Source of the DNA: Alphaproteobacteria bacterium
Lineage (GTDB): Bacteria > Pseudomonadota > Alphaproteobacteria > CALKHQ01
DNA: 63,738 nucleotides
Direction of reading: 5' to 3'
Assembly (NCBI GenBank): GCA_041396705.1
Contig: JAWKYB010000023.1
Location: 1-63,738, forward strand
How positions within the stretch are numbered: the first letter of the stretch is position 1; the number at the start of each line of letters is the position of its first letter. The position numbers were made by a program, and so were the translations under genes. The notes beneath the pieces are model-generated. The model ran no database searches. It was not told the origin of the DNA and saw only the letters and a program-made list of their open reading frames with translations. This document shows positions 1-8,961 of the stretch, one piece after another.

Positions 1-1
1 C

Positions 2-247
2 CAGGTCGCCGACGTGCTGGCGGCGCTGGAGGCCGACCGCGCTGCGCGGACGACGCCGTGGTGGTTCGGCGCGGCCATCGGCCATGCCGACATCGCGGTC
101 GGCTGCGCGCTGCGCTTCGTCGGCGAGGTCCACCCCGGCCTGTTCGAGCCGGCGCGCTGGCCGGCGCTCGCCGCCCATGCCGCGCGCTGCGAGGCCCTGC
201 CCGCCTTCCAGGAAATCAGCCAGCCGTTCAAGGCCCCGGGCCAGTGA
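2..247 (+). CDS. Glutathione S-transferase family protein, C-terminal part (5' truncated by window edge)
   Basis: The open frame enters from the left edge (first full codon at base 2) and runs 81 codons to a TGA at 245-247, so the N-terminal thioredoxin-like domain lies outside the window. The visible part has the helical GST C-terminal pattern, with an Asp-Ile-Ala segment (GHADIAVGCALRFV) typical of the N-capping region of alpha-6, and a tail ending LPAFQEISQPFK as in many bacterial GSTs. Such enzymes conjugate or reduce substrates with glutathione in the cytoplasm; the substrate cannot be read. Its 3' end overlaps the convergent DeoR gene by 20 bp. The family call is firm; the subfamily is not resolved. 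Confidence 0.8.
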   Translation, partial: QVADVLAALEADRAARTTPWWFGAAIGHADIAVGCALRFVGEVHPGLFEPARWPALAAHAARCEALPAFQEISQPFKAPGQ

Positions 248-1007
248 CCGGCGAAGCCCGCACCACGCTGAGGCCGAGCGCGGCATAGGGCGCGGTCGCC
301 GCCTCGGCGATCCCGGCCTCGGTGACCAGCCAGCTCGCCTGCGCCACCGGCGCGACGACGAAGGGCGAGGCCGCGCCCAGCTTCTCGCGCGAGGCCAGCA
401 CCATGGTCTCGGCCGATGCCGCCATCAGCGCCCGCTTCACCGCCGCCTCCTCGGCGTCGCCGGTGGTCAGCCCGACCTCCGGGTGCACGCCGGTGACGCC
501 CATGACATAGAGGTCGGCGCGCACCCGCCCGATCGCCGCCACAGCGTCGGCGCCGACCGCCACCACCGAATGGCGGAACAGCCGGCCGCCGATGGTCAGC
601 ACGTCGATGCCGGGCCGGTCGACCAGCGCCACCGCGATCGCCGGGCTGTGGGTGACGACCGTCGCGCGCAGGGTCGCCGGCAGCGCGGCGACCATCGCCT
701 CGGTGGTGGTGCCGCCGTCGACGAACACCACCTGGCCGTTGCGGATCAGCCCGGCGGCGGCCCGGCCGATCGCCGCCTTCGCCGCGGTCGAGATCGCGCG
801 CCGGCCCGGCACGTCGACCACCGCCGGCGAGGCCGGCAGCGCGCCGCCGTGCACGCGCTGCAGCTGGCCGGCCGCGGCCCGCGCGCGCAGGTCGCGGCGG
901 ATGGTGTCCTCCGACAGCCCCAGCTCGGCGCTCAGCGCCTTGGCCACCACCTGGCCGTCGCGGCGCAGCACGTCGAGGATATGGGCCTTGCGCTGGCGGG
1001 TCAGCAT
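228..1007 (-). CDS. DeoR/GlpR-family transcriptional regulator
   Basis: A 259-residue cytoplasmic DNA-binding protein of full family length. Residues 1-57 form the DeoR winged helix with the recognition segment LSEDTIRRDLR (31-41). The rest is a sugar-phosphate isomerase-like sensor domain with the phosphate-loop motif VFVDGGTTTE (95-103), the central LYVMGVTG (167-173) and the late SREKLG (206-211). DeoR proteins usually repress sugar or nucleoside catabolism and are released by a phosphorylated intermediate. The gene diverges from nudK across a 77-bp gap holding three CACGA repeats, a plausible autoregulatory operator. The ligand is unknown. The ATG at 1007 is used because the HTH begins at once. 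Confidence 0.9.
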   Translation of the reverse strand: MLTRQRKAHILDVLRRDGQVVAKALSAELGLSEDTIRRDLRARAAAGQLQRVHGGALPASPAVVDVPGRRAISTAAKAAIGRAAAGLIRNGQVVFVDGGTTTEAMVAALPATLRATVVTHSPAIAVALVDRPGIDVLTIGGRLFRHSVVAVGADAVAAIGRVRADLYVMGVTGVHPEVGLTTGDAEEAAVKRALMAASAETMVLASREKLGAASPFVVAPVAQASWLVTEAGIAEAATAPYAALGLSVVRASPVTGPGP

Positions 1008-1018
1008 CGCGCGATGTT

Positions 1019-1055
1019 ACACGATCTTTCTTGACTCTGCACGAAATTGCACGAT
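1019..1055. promoter_or_regulatory. Candidate DeoR operator: three phased CACGA direct repeats
   Basis: The pentamer CACGA occurs at 1020-1024, 1040-1044 and 1050-1054, giving spacings of 20 and 10 bp, about two and one helical turns. The last two copies share the longer form GCACGA(A/T). The repeats lie between the divergent starts of the DeoR gene and nudK, and a TTGACT box sits at 1031-1036. DeoR-family proteins commonly bind tandem direct repeats, so an operator is likely, but binding is inferred. Confidence 0.45.
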
Positions 1056-1084
1056 TGTTCGCGCGCCATCGCAGGAGCCCCATC

Positions 1085-1699
1085 ATGTCCGTCGCCGACC
1101 GCGTGCAGATCCACGACGTCCAGCTGCTGTCCGACGACTGGTACGTCTTGAAGAAAACCACCTTCGCCTGGCGCCGCGGCGACGGGCGCTGGCAGACGCA
1201 GAGCCGCGAGACCTACGACCGCGGCAACGGCGCCGTCATCCTGCCCTACGACCCGGTGCGGCGGACGGTGATCCTGACCCGGCAGTTCCGCTTCCCCGCC
1301 TTCGTCAACGGCCATGACGACCTGCTGGTCGAGGCCGCTGCCGGCCTGCTCGACGCGCTGGGCCCGGCAGAGCGCATCCGCATCGAGGCGGAGGAGGAGA
1401 CCGGCTATCGCCTGCGCAACGTGCGCCGGGTGTTCGAGGCGTTCATGAGCCCGGGCTCGGTGACCGAGCGGCTGACCTTCTTCGTCGCCGCCTATGCGCC
1501 GGGCGACCGGGCCGCGGCCGGCGGCGGCGACGCGCGCGAGGGCGAGGACATCGAGGTGCTGGAGCTGCCCTTCGCCGAGGCGCTGGCGATGGTCGCCGAC
1601 GGACGCATCGTCGACGGCAAGACCATCATGCTGCTGCAATATGCGGCGCTGCACATCTTCGCCGGCGCCGCGTCGCCTCAGCCCTTCACCCAGGGATAG
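1085..1699 (+). CDS. nudK: NUDIX hydrolase of the NudK/YffH (GDP-mannose or ADP-sugar pyrophosphatase) family
   Basis: A 204-residue protein. The ATG at 1085 follows AGGAG at 1073-1077; the upstream ATG at 1031 would add 18 residues running back into the repeat region. The Nudix box lies near residues 87-108, ending in IEAEEETGY with catalytic glutamates about 101-105; the Arg usually before the first Glu is Ile here. The NudK-specific C-terminal signatures AGGGDAREGEDIEVLELPF and DGKTIMLLQYAALH are present. The family hydrolyses the pyrophosphate bond of nucleotide sugars such as GDP-mannose. Its 3' end overlaps the convergent broken GST gene by 22 bp. Confidence 0.88.
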   Translation: MSVADRVQIHDVQLLSDDWYVLKKTTFAWRRGDGRWQTQSRETYDRGNGAVILPYDPVRRTVILTRQFRFPAFVNGHDDLLVEAAAGLLDALGPAERIRIEAEEETGYRLRNVRRVFEAFMSPGSVTERLTFFVAAYAPGDRAAAGGGDAREGEDIEVLELPFAEALAMVADGRIVDGKTIMLLQYAALHIFAGAASPQPFTQG

Positions 1700-2352
1700 G
1701 ACAGCGACCGGTCGGCCTGCGCGATCGCCGCGACCGCCGCGGCAAAGGCCGGGCGTTCGGCCAGCCGGCCGTACCAGCGCGCCACTGCACGCCACGGTTC
1801 CAGCTTCGGCCCGCCCAGCCGCAGCCCGAACAGCACCGCCATGAAGGCGGCGATGTCGGCGACGCTGAACGCACCGCACAGGAAATCCGCGCCGTCGAGC
1901 TGCCGGTCGAGTTCGGCGAGCCGGTCGGCGATGGCGGCCTCGGCCGGTGCGGCGTCCGCCCCCCTGCCGGCGGCGGCGTTCGGCGTCACCGGACGGCGGC
2001 TCGGTGCGGAACATCAGGGGCGCAGCGGCACGATCATCACCTCGTCGGCGAAGACCTCCAGCAGCCGGCAGCGGGCGCGGGCCGCGGCACCGGCCGGGAA
2101 CAGCGGCGGCTGCGGATGGGCCTCGTCCAGATACTCCAGGATCACGGTCGAGTCGTAGAGCGACAGCGGCCCGTCGACCAGCACCGGCACCTGGCCCTTC
2201 GGGTTGACCGCCAGCACCTGCGGATGCTTCGGCGCATAGCCCGCGGTCTGGCTGAACGGCACCGGAACGGCCTCGTAGGCCAGCCCCTTCTCGCGCAGCG
2301 CGATCTCGACCTTGTGCGAATACAGGCTCAGCGGCCCGGCATAGAGTTTCAT
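1678..2352 (-). pseudogene. Glutathione S-transferase family gene, frame disrupted
   Basis: The N-terminal half (ATG at 2352) is a clear thioredoxin-like GST domain with NPKGQVPVLVDGPLSLYDST and an E-Y-L-D stretch. The frame hits a TGA at 2014-2016 right after EVMIVPLRP. The next residues expected in the family (LMFRTEPP) are present one base out of frame, and the original frame resumes before residue-like TPNAAAG at 1989 and continues through a normal GST C-terminal domain to 1678. A lost C in the CCCC run at about 2016-2020 plus a compensating extra base near 1990 explains everything. This may be a sequencing error or a recent lesion. The substrate is unknown. Confidence 0.75.
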
Positions 2353-2529
2353 GCGTCGGCTCCCGGCGTTGTCGCCCGGCGTTATCGCCGGAGCCTGTGA
2401 CAGGCACCGTCAGCAGCCTCGCCGCCGCGGCGGGCGCCGGTCGGCGTGACCTCGCCCGGCGGCTGTGCTAAGCAGCCCCATCGTTCCGCGCCGCCCGCCG
2501 CGCCGGGTGCGCCAACCGATCCGGCGAGC

Positions 2530-3333
2530 ATGCCCCTTTCACAGCCGAGCCAGCCTGCGGCCCTGCCGCCAGCGCCGAAACTGGCCTTCGTCGCCGCCGA
2601 CAACGACGAGGCGCAGCAGGCGCTGATCCGCCTGCGCGGACAGTACGAGCACGTGCCGGCCGACACCGCCGACGTGGTGGTGGCGCTGGGCGGCGACGGC
2701 TTCATGCTGGAAACGCTGCACCGTTTCCTGCCGCACGCGGTGCCGATCTTCGGCATGAACCGCGGCTCGGTCGGCTTCCTGATGAACGCCTATGGCGAGG
2801 ACGACCTGCCGCAGCGGATCGCGGACGCCGAGATGGTGGTGTTGCACCCCCTCAAGATGATCGCGCAAACCATTGACGGAAATGAACAATTTGCGCTCGC
2901 CATCAACGAAGTCTCGCTGCTGCGCGAAACCCGGCAGGCGGCCAAGCTGCGCATCGAGGTCGACGGCATCGTCCGGCTGGACGAGCTGATCTGCGACGGC
3001 GCGCTGGTCTCCACCCCGGCCGGCAGCACCGCCTACAACCTGTCGGCGCACGGCCCGATCATCCCGCTGGGTGCGGAGATCCTGGCGCTGACCCCGATCA
3101 GCGCGTTCCGCCCGCGGCGCTGGCGCGGCGCGCTGCTGCCCTGCACCGCCGTGGTTTCGTTCGAGGTCAAGGAGGCGCAGAAGCGCCCGGTCAGCGCGGT
3201 CGCCGACTTCACCGAGATCCGCGACGTGCGCCGGGTGACGGTGTCCGAGGACCGCAGCATCGCGCTGTCGCTGCTGTTCGACGCCGACCAGAACCTGCGC
3301 GAGCGCATCCTGAAGGAGCAATTCACGCCATGA
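2530..3333 (+). CDS. nadK: NAD kinase
   Basis: A 267-residue cytoplasmic enzyme that phosphorylates NAD to NADP with ATP. From the ATG at 2530, the ATP-grasping GGDG motif is at residues 54-57, followed by GMNRGSVGFLMN (75-86), the NE pair (126-127) and the signature DGALVSTPAGSTAY (156-169). An alternative in-frame start at 2446 would add 28 low-complexity Pro/Ala residues, so the internal ATG is preferred. The length matches short alphaproteobacterial NAD kinases. The stop overlaps the start of the HAD gene by four bases (ATGA), so the two are translationally coupled. Confidence 0.93.
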   Translation: MPLSQPSQPAALPPAPKLAFVAADNDEAQQALIRLRGQYEHVPADTADVVVALGGDGFMLETLHRFLPHAVPIFGMNRGSVGFLMNAYGEDDLPQRIADAEMVVLHPLKMIAQTIDGNEQFALAINEVSLLRETRQAAKLRIEVDGIVRLDELICDGALVSTPAGSTAYNLSAHGPIIPLGAEILALTPISAFRPRRWRGALLPCTAVVSFEVKEAQKRPVSAVADFTEIRDVRRVTVSEDRSIALSLLFDADQNLRERILKEQFTP

Positions 3334-3947
3334 GCCGGGCCGACGCCGTGCTGTTCGACCTGGGCGGGGTCCTGATCGACTGGAACCCGCGCTACCTGTT
3401 CCGCAAGCTGTTCGCCGACGAGGCGGCGATGGAGCACTTCCTCGCCGAGGTCTGCGGCACGATCTGGAACATCGAGCTCGACGCCGGCCGCAGCTTCGAC
3501 GACGGCCTCGCCGAGGCGCTGGCCCGCGCGCCCGAGCATGCCGACATGATCCACGCCTATCGCGACCGCTGGGCGGAGATGCTGGCCGGCCCGATCGACG
3601 GCACGGTCGCGATCCTGGAGGCGCTGCACGCGGCCGGCGTTCCGCTCTATGCGCTGACCAACTGGTCGGCGGAGACCTTCCCGATCGCCCTGGCCAAGTA
3701 CCCGTTCCTCGCGCTGTTCCGCGGCATCGTCGTCTCCGGCGAGGAGCGGCTGGTCAAGCCGGACCCGCGCATCTTCCACCGCACGGTCCAGCGCTACCGG
3801 CTCGACCCGCGCCGCACGGTGTTCATCGACGACTCGCTGCCCAACGTCACCGCCGCCGCGCACTATCTCGGCATGCCGGCCCTGCGCTTCACCGGGCCGG
3901 ACCAGCTCCGCGCCGACCTCGCCGCCCTCGGCTTCGCGCCCGGCTGA
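3330..3947 (+). CDS. HAD-superfamily hydrolase (haloacid dehalogenase-like)
   Basis: A 205-residue soluble HAD protein. Motif I is DLGGVLIDW with nucleophile Asp10; motif II LTNWS is near 109-113; motif III Lys143 sits in KPDPRIF; motif IV FIDDS is at 165-169. The FDLGGVL and TNWS versions resemble the 2-haloacid dehalogenase/YihX subgroup of small phosphatases with a helical cap. It overlaps nadK by 4 bp, suggesting co-expression. A sugar-phosphate or nucleotide phosphatase role is plausible but unproven, since HAD specificity cannot be read from sequence. Confidence 0.88.
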   Translation: MSRADAVLFDLGGVLIDWNPRYLFRKLFADEAAMEHFLAEVCGTIWNIELDAGRSFDDGLAEALARAPEHADMIHAYRDRWAEMLAGPIDGTVAILEALHAAGVPLYALTNWSAETFPIALAKYPFLALFRGIVVSGEERLVKPDPRIFHRTVQRYRLDPRRTVFIDDSLPNVTAAAHYLGMPALRFTGPDQLRADLAALGFAPG

Positions 3948-3962
3948 GCGGAGGATCGCAAG

Positions 3963-5018
3963 ACGCCTGCCAGTGCGCTGAAAATAGACGCGAAATCGGT
4001 CCTCGCCTATGCGGCGACCCTGGCCCTCGGCGGTGCCGGCGGCGCGCTGTTCTTCTGGATCGGCACCCCGCTGCCCTGGATGATGGGCGCGATGTGCGCG
4101 ACCACGATCGCCGCCATCGCCGGGCTGCGGATCCGCGCCAGCAAGACCCTGCGCAACGGCTTCATCATGGTGCTGGGCGTGCTGCTCGGCAGCACCTTCA
4201 GCCCGGCGATGATCGACGCGGTCGGCCAGTGGACCGCCAGCCTGGCCGCGATGGCCGGCTATGTCAGCGTGGTCGGGCTCGGGCTGTGCGCGCTGCTGCT
4301 GAGGATCAGCAGCTACGACCGGCCGACCGCCTATTTCAGCGCGGCGCCGGGCGGGCTCAACGAAATGATCATCGTCGGCGGCGCGATGGGCGGCGACGAC
4401 CGCGTGATCTCGCTGATCCACTCCGCCCGCGTGCTGTTCGTGGTGTTCAGCCTGCCGTTCTTCTTCAGCTACGGCCAGTCGGCCCTGCCCGGCGCCGGCG
4501 GCCACGGCGGGTTGGACTGGGCCGACATCGCCCTGCTCTGCGCCGCCGCTGTGATCGGTTTTCCCGTCGCCTACCTCGCCCGCATTCCGGCCGCCCAGCT
4601 GATCGGGCCGATGCTGTTCAGCGCCGCGATCCACCTGGCCGGCTGGACCGCGGCCGGGCCGCCGGCCGAGCTGGTCGCCGTCGCCCAGGTGGTGATCGGC
4701 TCGACCATCGGCAGCCGCTTCACCGGCATGGACTGGCACGCCATGCTGCGGCCGGTCGGCTATGCCTTGATCCTGACCGTGATCATGGTCGCCGCCAGCG
4801 CCGGGCTGGCGCTGGCGCTGCACGGCGCGATCGGGGTGCCGTTCGACGCGCTGTGGCTGGCCTTCTCGCCCGGCGGACTGGCGGAGATGAGCCTGATCGC
4901 GCTGGCGCTGCACCTCGACCCGGCCTTCGTCGCCACCCACCACGTCTTCCGCATCTTGCTTGTTGTGATTCTGGCGCCGCTGGCCTACCGCTTGTTCATC
5001 CGAAAGAAGACAAGTTAG
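3963..5018 (+). CDS. AbrB-family (PF05145) polytopic membrane protein with no standard start codon
   Basis: A hydrophobic protein of about 350 residues with two repeated blocks of roughly five membrane segments each, and the family's paired motifs GTPLPWMMGAM near the N-terminus and AAQLIGPMLFSAA in the middle, plus SPGGLAEMSL late. The family is labelled putative ammonia monooxygenase or AbrB membrane regulator; its true role is unclear. No ATG, GTG or TTG exists in frame between the preceding stop (3945) and the ATG at 4080, yet homologous-looking membrane sequence extends upstream. A strong GGAGGA at 3950-3955 lies 7 bases before ACG at 3963, used here as the tentative start; CTG at 3978 is an alternative. 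An ATG-to-ACG change or base error is possible. Confidence 0.75.
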   Translation, partial: TPASALKIDAKSVLAYAATLALGGAGGALFFWIGTPLPWMMGAMCATTIAAIAGLRIRASKTLRNGFIMVLGVLLGSTFSPAMIDAVGQWTASLAAMAGYVSVVGLGLCALLLRISSYDRPTAYFSAAPGGLNEMIIVGGAMGGDDRVISLIHSARVLFVVFSLPFFFSYGQSALPGAGGHGGLDWADIALLCAAAVIGFPVAYLARIPAAQLIGPMLFSAAIHLAGWTAAGPPAELVAVAQVVIGSTIGSRFTGMDWHAMLRPVGYALILTVIMVAASAGLALALHGAIGVPFDALWLAFSPGGLAEMSLIALALHLDPAFVATHHVFRILLVVILAPLAYRLFIRKKTS

Positions 5019-5105
5019 CACCCAGATTCCACCCCAATATCCGCCCATATCCGACACCTGCCGAACGGCGCCCCCGGCGCCGCGGTCCTGCGGAGGGAGA
5101 CCCAG

Positions 5106-6032
5106 ATGAGCGGCTTCACGATTTTCGTCATCGCGGTGCTGGTGCTTGCCGTCATCGCGATCAGCATGGGCGTCAAGTCGGTGCCGCAGGGCTACGAATA
5201 CACGGTCGAGCGGTTCGGCCGTTTCACCCGGGTGATCCGGCCCGGCCTCAACCTTCTGGTTCCGGTATTCGACAGAATTGGCGCTAAAATCAATATGATG
5301 GAACAGGTTCTTGATGTCCCCTCTCAAGAGGTGATCACCAAGGACAACGCCATGGTCACGGTCGACGGCGTGGTATTCTACCAGATCCTCGACGCGCCGA
5401 AGGCCGCCTACGAGGTGCGCGACCTGACAATGGCCATCCTCAACCTGACCATGACCAACATCCGCACCGTGATGGGCTCGATGGACCTGGACGTGCTGCT
5501 GTCGGAGCGCGACGAGATCAACGCCCGGCTGCTGACCGTGGTCGACCACGCCACCAACCCCTGGGGCGTCAAGGTCACCCGAATCGAGATCAAGGACATC
5601 ACCCCGCCGCGCGACCTGGTCGAGAGCATGGGCCGGCAGATGAAGGCCGAGCGCGACCGCCGCGCGTCGATCCTGGAGGCCGAGGGCATCCGCCAGTCGC
5701 AGATCCTGCGCGCCGAGGGCGAGAAGCAGTCGGCGATCCTGTCGGCCGAGGGCCGGCGCGAGGCCGCTTTCCGCGACGCCGAGGCGCGCGAGCGCCAGGC
5801 CGAGGCCGAGGCCAAGGCGACCCAGATGGTGTCCGAGGCGATCCGTGCCGGCGACGTGCAGGCGATCAACTATTTCATCGCCCAGCGCTATGTCGAGATG
5901 ATGAAGGAACTGGCCGCATCGCCGAACCAGAAGATCCTGATGCTGCCGATGGAGACCTCCGGCGTGATCTCCAGCATCGCCGGCATCGCCGAGATCGCGA
6001 AGGATGCGTTGGGCTCGCGGTCCGACCGCTGA
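5106..6032 (+). CDS. qmcA: SPFH/stomatin-like membrane protein (QmcA family)
   Basis: A 308-residue inner-membrane-anchored protein. One N-terminal membrane segment (about 3-22) leads into a band-7/SPFH domain with VPQGYEYTVERFGRF and RPGLNLLVPVFDRI. An Ala/Glu-rich coiled coil follows (about 180-245, repeats of AEG followed by basic/acidic residues), then a hydrophobic C-terminal tail. Such proteins form large oligomers in membrane microdomains and partner with NfeD-type proteins. The start at 5106 has GGAGGGAG just upstream. The nfeD gene follows 30 bp downstream in the same orientation, the classic qmcA-ybbJ pairing. Confidence 0.92.
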   Translation: MSGFTIFVIAVLVLAVIAISMGVKSVPQGYEYTVERFGRFTRVIRPGLNLLVPVFDRIGAKINMMEQVLDVPSQEVITKDNAMVTVDGVVFYQILDAPKAAYEVRDLTMAILNLTMTNIRTVMGSMDLDVLLSERDEINARLLTVVDHATNPWGVKVTRIEIKDITPPRDLVESMGRQMKAERDRRASILEAEGIRQSQILRAEGEKQSAILSAEGRREAAFRDAEARERQAEAEAKATQMVSEAIRAGDVQAINYFIAQRYVEMMKELAASPNQKILMLPMETSGVISSIAGIAEIAKDALGSRSDR

Positions 6033-6062
6033 GCCGGCGCAGGCAGACAAGGAACCGGAACG

Positions 6063-6518
6063 ATGGACCTGGAAATGCTGCTGAACGGCCCGCCCTACTG
6101 GTACTGGCTGGCTGGCGGCGTGCTGCTGATCGCGCTGGAGATCATGGTGCCCGGCGCTTTCCTGATCTGGCTCGGGCTGGCCGCGATCATCACCGCGCTC
6201 GCCACCGTGATCGCGCCCGACATGGCGCTGACGTACCAGATCCTGATCTTCGCCGGGCTATCGGTGGTGACCGTGCTGACCGGCCGGCGCTGGATGGTGC
6301 GCCTGAACGAGCGCTCGGAGCAGCCGCTGCTCAACCGCCGCGGCGAGCAGTATATCGGCCAGCGCTACACCCTCGACAAGCCGATCCGCGACGGCTCCGG
6401 CCGACTCCGCGTCGGCGATTCCACCTGGGTGGTGCGCGGCCCAGACCTGCCGGCCGGCGCCCATGTCCGGGTCACCGCGATCGACGGCGCGACGATGGTG
6501 GTCGAGCGGGTCGACTGA
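6063..6518 (+). CDS. NfeD-family protein (YbbJ-like, partner of QmcA)
   Basis: A 151-residue short-form NfeD protein. Three or so membrane helices (about 13-30, 32-50 and 56-75) precede a soluble C-terminal OB-fold, with the recognisable GQRYTLDKPIRDGSGRLRVG and VRGPDLPAGAHVRVTAIDG. There is no ClpP-like protease domain, so this is the NfeD1b/YbbJ type. It lies directly behind the SPFH gene, and the two are expected to work together in membrane quality control or microdomain organisation. The start at 6063 is the first ATG of the frame and the spacing supports one transcript. Confidence 0.92.
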   Translation: MDLEMLLNGPPYWYWLAGGVLLIALEIMVPGAFLIWLGLAAIITALATVIAPDMALTYQILIFAGLSVVTVLTGRRWMVRLNERSEQPLLNRRGEQYIGQRYTLDKPIRDGSGRLRVGDSTWVVRGPDLPAGAHVRVTAIDGATMVVERVD

Positions 6519-6536
6519 GCGGCGCCCGGTGGCAGT

Positions 6537-7115
6537 TCAGAACGGCTCGTCGCGGCCGGCCAGATAGGCGGTGTCCTCCGCCGTCGGCGTGCGGCCGAGG
6601 ACCGGGTTGCGGTGGGGGAAGCGGCCGAAGCGCGCGATGACCGCGCGGTGCCGCTCGGCATAGTCCAGCATCTCGGCGTCGCCATGGGCGGCGAACAGCG
6701 CGACGCTGCGGTCCTGGTCGGCCAGCGCCTCGGAGTGCTCGAACGGCAGGTAGAGAAACGGCCGCCGCGCGGCCGCCACCGCCCGGTCGAAGCCGCGGGC
6801 GAGCGCGGCGTCGGCGACGGCGCGCGCCTTGGCGTCCTGGGCAAATGCGCCCGCGCTGTCGCGGTGCAGGTTGCGCGGGAACTGGTCGAGCAGCAGCACC
6901 AGCGCCAGCGCGCCGTCGGCGGTGTCGGCCCAATGGTCGAGCCGGCCCGCCGCGGCGTCGGCCGCCGGCCCGGCGAAGCGGTCGGCGACCATGCGGTCGA
7001 CCCGGGCGCCGCCGCGGAACCAGTCCTCGTGGGTCAGCTCGCCGAACCAGAAGTCCAGCACGGCCGCGGGCGTCAGGCCCTCGCCGCCGGGTCGTTCGCG
7101 CACCGGTCCCTCCAC
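6537..7115 (-). CDS. DUF924 family protein
   Basis: A soluble protein of 188-192 residues with the DUF924 signatures VLDFWFGEL near the N-terminus, LVLLLDQFPRNLHR in the middle and FLYLPFEHSE afterwards. The family is widespread, all-helical and TPR-like, and has no assigned biochemical role. Two GTG codons (7115 and 7103) could start it. Either overlaps the end of the upstream glycosyltransferase gene by about 30-43 bp, suggesting translational coupling. It converges on nfeD with an 18-bp gap. No catalytic residues can be named. Confidence 0.87.
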   Translation of the reverse strand: MEGPVRERPGGEGLTPAAVLDFWFGELTHEDWFRGGARVDRMVADRFAGPAADAAAGRLDHWADTADGALALVLLLDQFPRNLHRDSAGAFAQDAKARAVADAALARGFDRAVAAARRPFLYLPFEHSEALADQDRSVALFAAHGDAEMLDYAERHRAVIARFGRFPHRNPVLGRTPTAEDTAYLAGRDEPF

Positions 7116-8961
7116 AGCCGCCGGTAGGCGCCCTCCAGCGCGCGCGCCATGCCGGCGCCGTCGCGCAACGGAGAGACCGCCAGCCGGTCGCGCAGGCTCG
7201 CGCGCAGCTGACGCCGCGCGCCGGCATCATGGGCGAGCGAGACCGCGAGGTCCACATAGTCGTCCTCGGTCTCGGCGATCAGGGCGTCGAGCCCGGCGGC
7301 GAACAGCACGGCGCCGCCGTGGCGCTCGTGATAGAGCCGGCCGGCCAGGGTCACCACCGGCACGCCCATCCACAGCGCCTCCATCGCGGTGGTCGAGCCG
7401 CTGTAGGGGAAGGTGTCGAGCACGATGTCGACCTCGGCGACGCGCGCCAGCAGCTCCTCGTGCGCCGTCGGCCCCTCCAGCAGCAGCCGCTCGCCGGCGA
7501 TGCCGGCCTCGGCGAACATCGCCGCGAACCGGTCGCGCACCGCGGCATCGGCGCAGGCATGGGTGCGGATCGCCAGCCGCGCGCCCGGCAGGTGGCGCAG
7601 GATCCGGCCCCAGGTCTCGGCCATGCGCGGGTTCAGCTTGGCGGCGTTGGCGAAGCAGCCGAAGGTGACCGCGGCGTCGGGCGCGCAGGCGTCGAGGCGT
7701 ACCGGCGGCGCATAGGGCGGCGGCGCATAGCAGGCATAGACCGGCAGGTCGGCGATCACGGTCTCGGTATAGTCGCCCGGCTCGGCGCCGGCGGCGACGA
7801 AGGGGTCGAGCAGGATCGCGTCCATTGCCGGCACGCCGGTGGTGCCGGCATAGCCGGCCCAGGTCACCTGCACCGGCGCCGCCCGGCCGGCGAACAGCGG
7901 CAGCCGGTTGTCGCGGGTGTGACCGGCCAGGTCGACCAGCACGTCGATGCCCAGCTCGGCGATCCGTTGCGCCAGCGCGCGGTCGTCGAGCCCGGCGACC
8001 GGGTGCCAGCCGTCGACGCCGGCCTGCAGCGCCTCGGTCATCCAGTCGCGGCGGGTGTTGTCGTAGAGCGCGTGCACCGCCACCGCCGCGCGGTCGTGCG
8101 CCGGCAGCACGTCGTGCAGGAAGAAGCCGACCGGGTGGCGGCGGAAGTCCGGCGAGAGATAGCCGACGGTGAGCCGGCGGTCGGGCGCGGCGTCGCGGCC
8201 GGCGAAGACCGCGGCCGGCGCCGGGGCGCGCAGCCGGCCGCCCCGCCGGCGGTGCAGCGTGGCGATCGCCTGCGGCGCGGCGGTCTCGTCGTAGAGCGCG
8301 GCGAACAGCCGGTTGCTGATCAGCACCGCGTCGTCGGGCCTGCGGTCGACCGCGGCCTGCAGGCACTGCTGCGCCGCGCCCTGCCGCCCGGTCTCGACCA
8401 GCAGCGTGCCCAGGTTGCCCAGCAGCGTGGTGTCGTCCGGCGCCAGCGCCAGCGCGCGGCGATAGGCAGCCTCCGCCTCGTCATGGGCCATGCAGGCCTG
8501 GGCGGCGGCGCCGAGCCCGGACAGCGCGCGCACGTCGCCGCCGTCGCAGGCGACCGCGCGCCGAAAGGCGTCGCGCGCCTCCTGGTTGCGGCCGCGCAGC
8601 AGCAGGTTGCCGCCCAGCGCCACCCAGGCGCGGACGGAAGCGGGATGCAGCCGGGTGGCGAGGTCGAGATAGCCGGTGGCCTCGTCGTCGCGGCCCAGCC
8701 GCTGCAGCGCGGTGCCCAGCGCGCACAGCGCGCCGACATGCTCCGGCCGCGCCTTGACCACGTCGGCCAGCGCGACCACCGCGGCGGCGGAGCGGCCGCG
8801 CCGACGCAGGCCAGGCCGTGCAGGAAGCCGGTCTCCACCGGGTCGGCGCCGGCGGCGCGCGCCGCCTTGCAGCGGGCGATCGCCGCGTCGTAGTCGCCGG
8901 TCGACAGCAGGTCCTGGACCGGCCCGCGCCAGTCGCCGGCCGCTAGTGCCGCGTCAGCCAT
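7073..8961 (-). pseudogene. TPR plus O-GlcNAc-transferase-like glycosyltransferase (GT41), one frameshift
   Basis: The gene starts with ATG at 8961 (MADAALAAGDWRGPV) and carries several TPR repeats. At about 8795-8806 the frame changes by one base; restoring one base joins HGLACVG to AAAVVALADVVKARPEHVG, and the frame then stays open to 7073. The C-terminal half is a GT41 catalytic domain with VGYLSPDFRRHPVGFF, DLAGHTRDNRL, VTWAGYAGTTG, FANAAKLNP and DTFPYSGSTT, i.e. the UDP-sugar site of SPINDLY/OGT relatives. Such bacterial enzymes glycosylate proteins such as flagellins or adhesins. The start overlaps the upstream GT4 gene by 19 bp. Intact motifs suggest the frameshift may be a sequence error. 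Confidence 0.85.

Noticed and set aside
3033..6050. Long minus-strand open frame of about 1,000 codons opposite nadK to qmcA
   Set aside because: It is a shadow: His/Gln/Asp/Arg-rich sequence without motifs, lying antisense to four genes with clear families. High GC removes stop codons from antisense frames.
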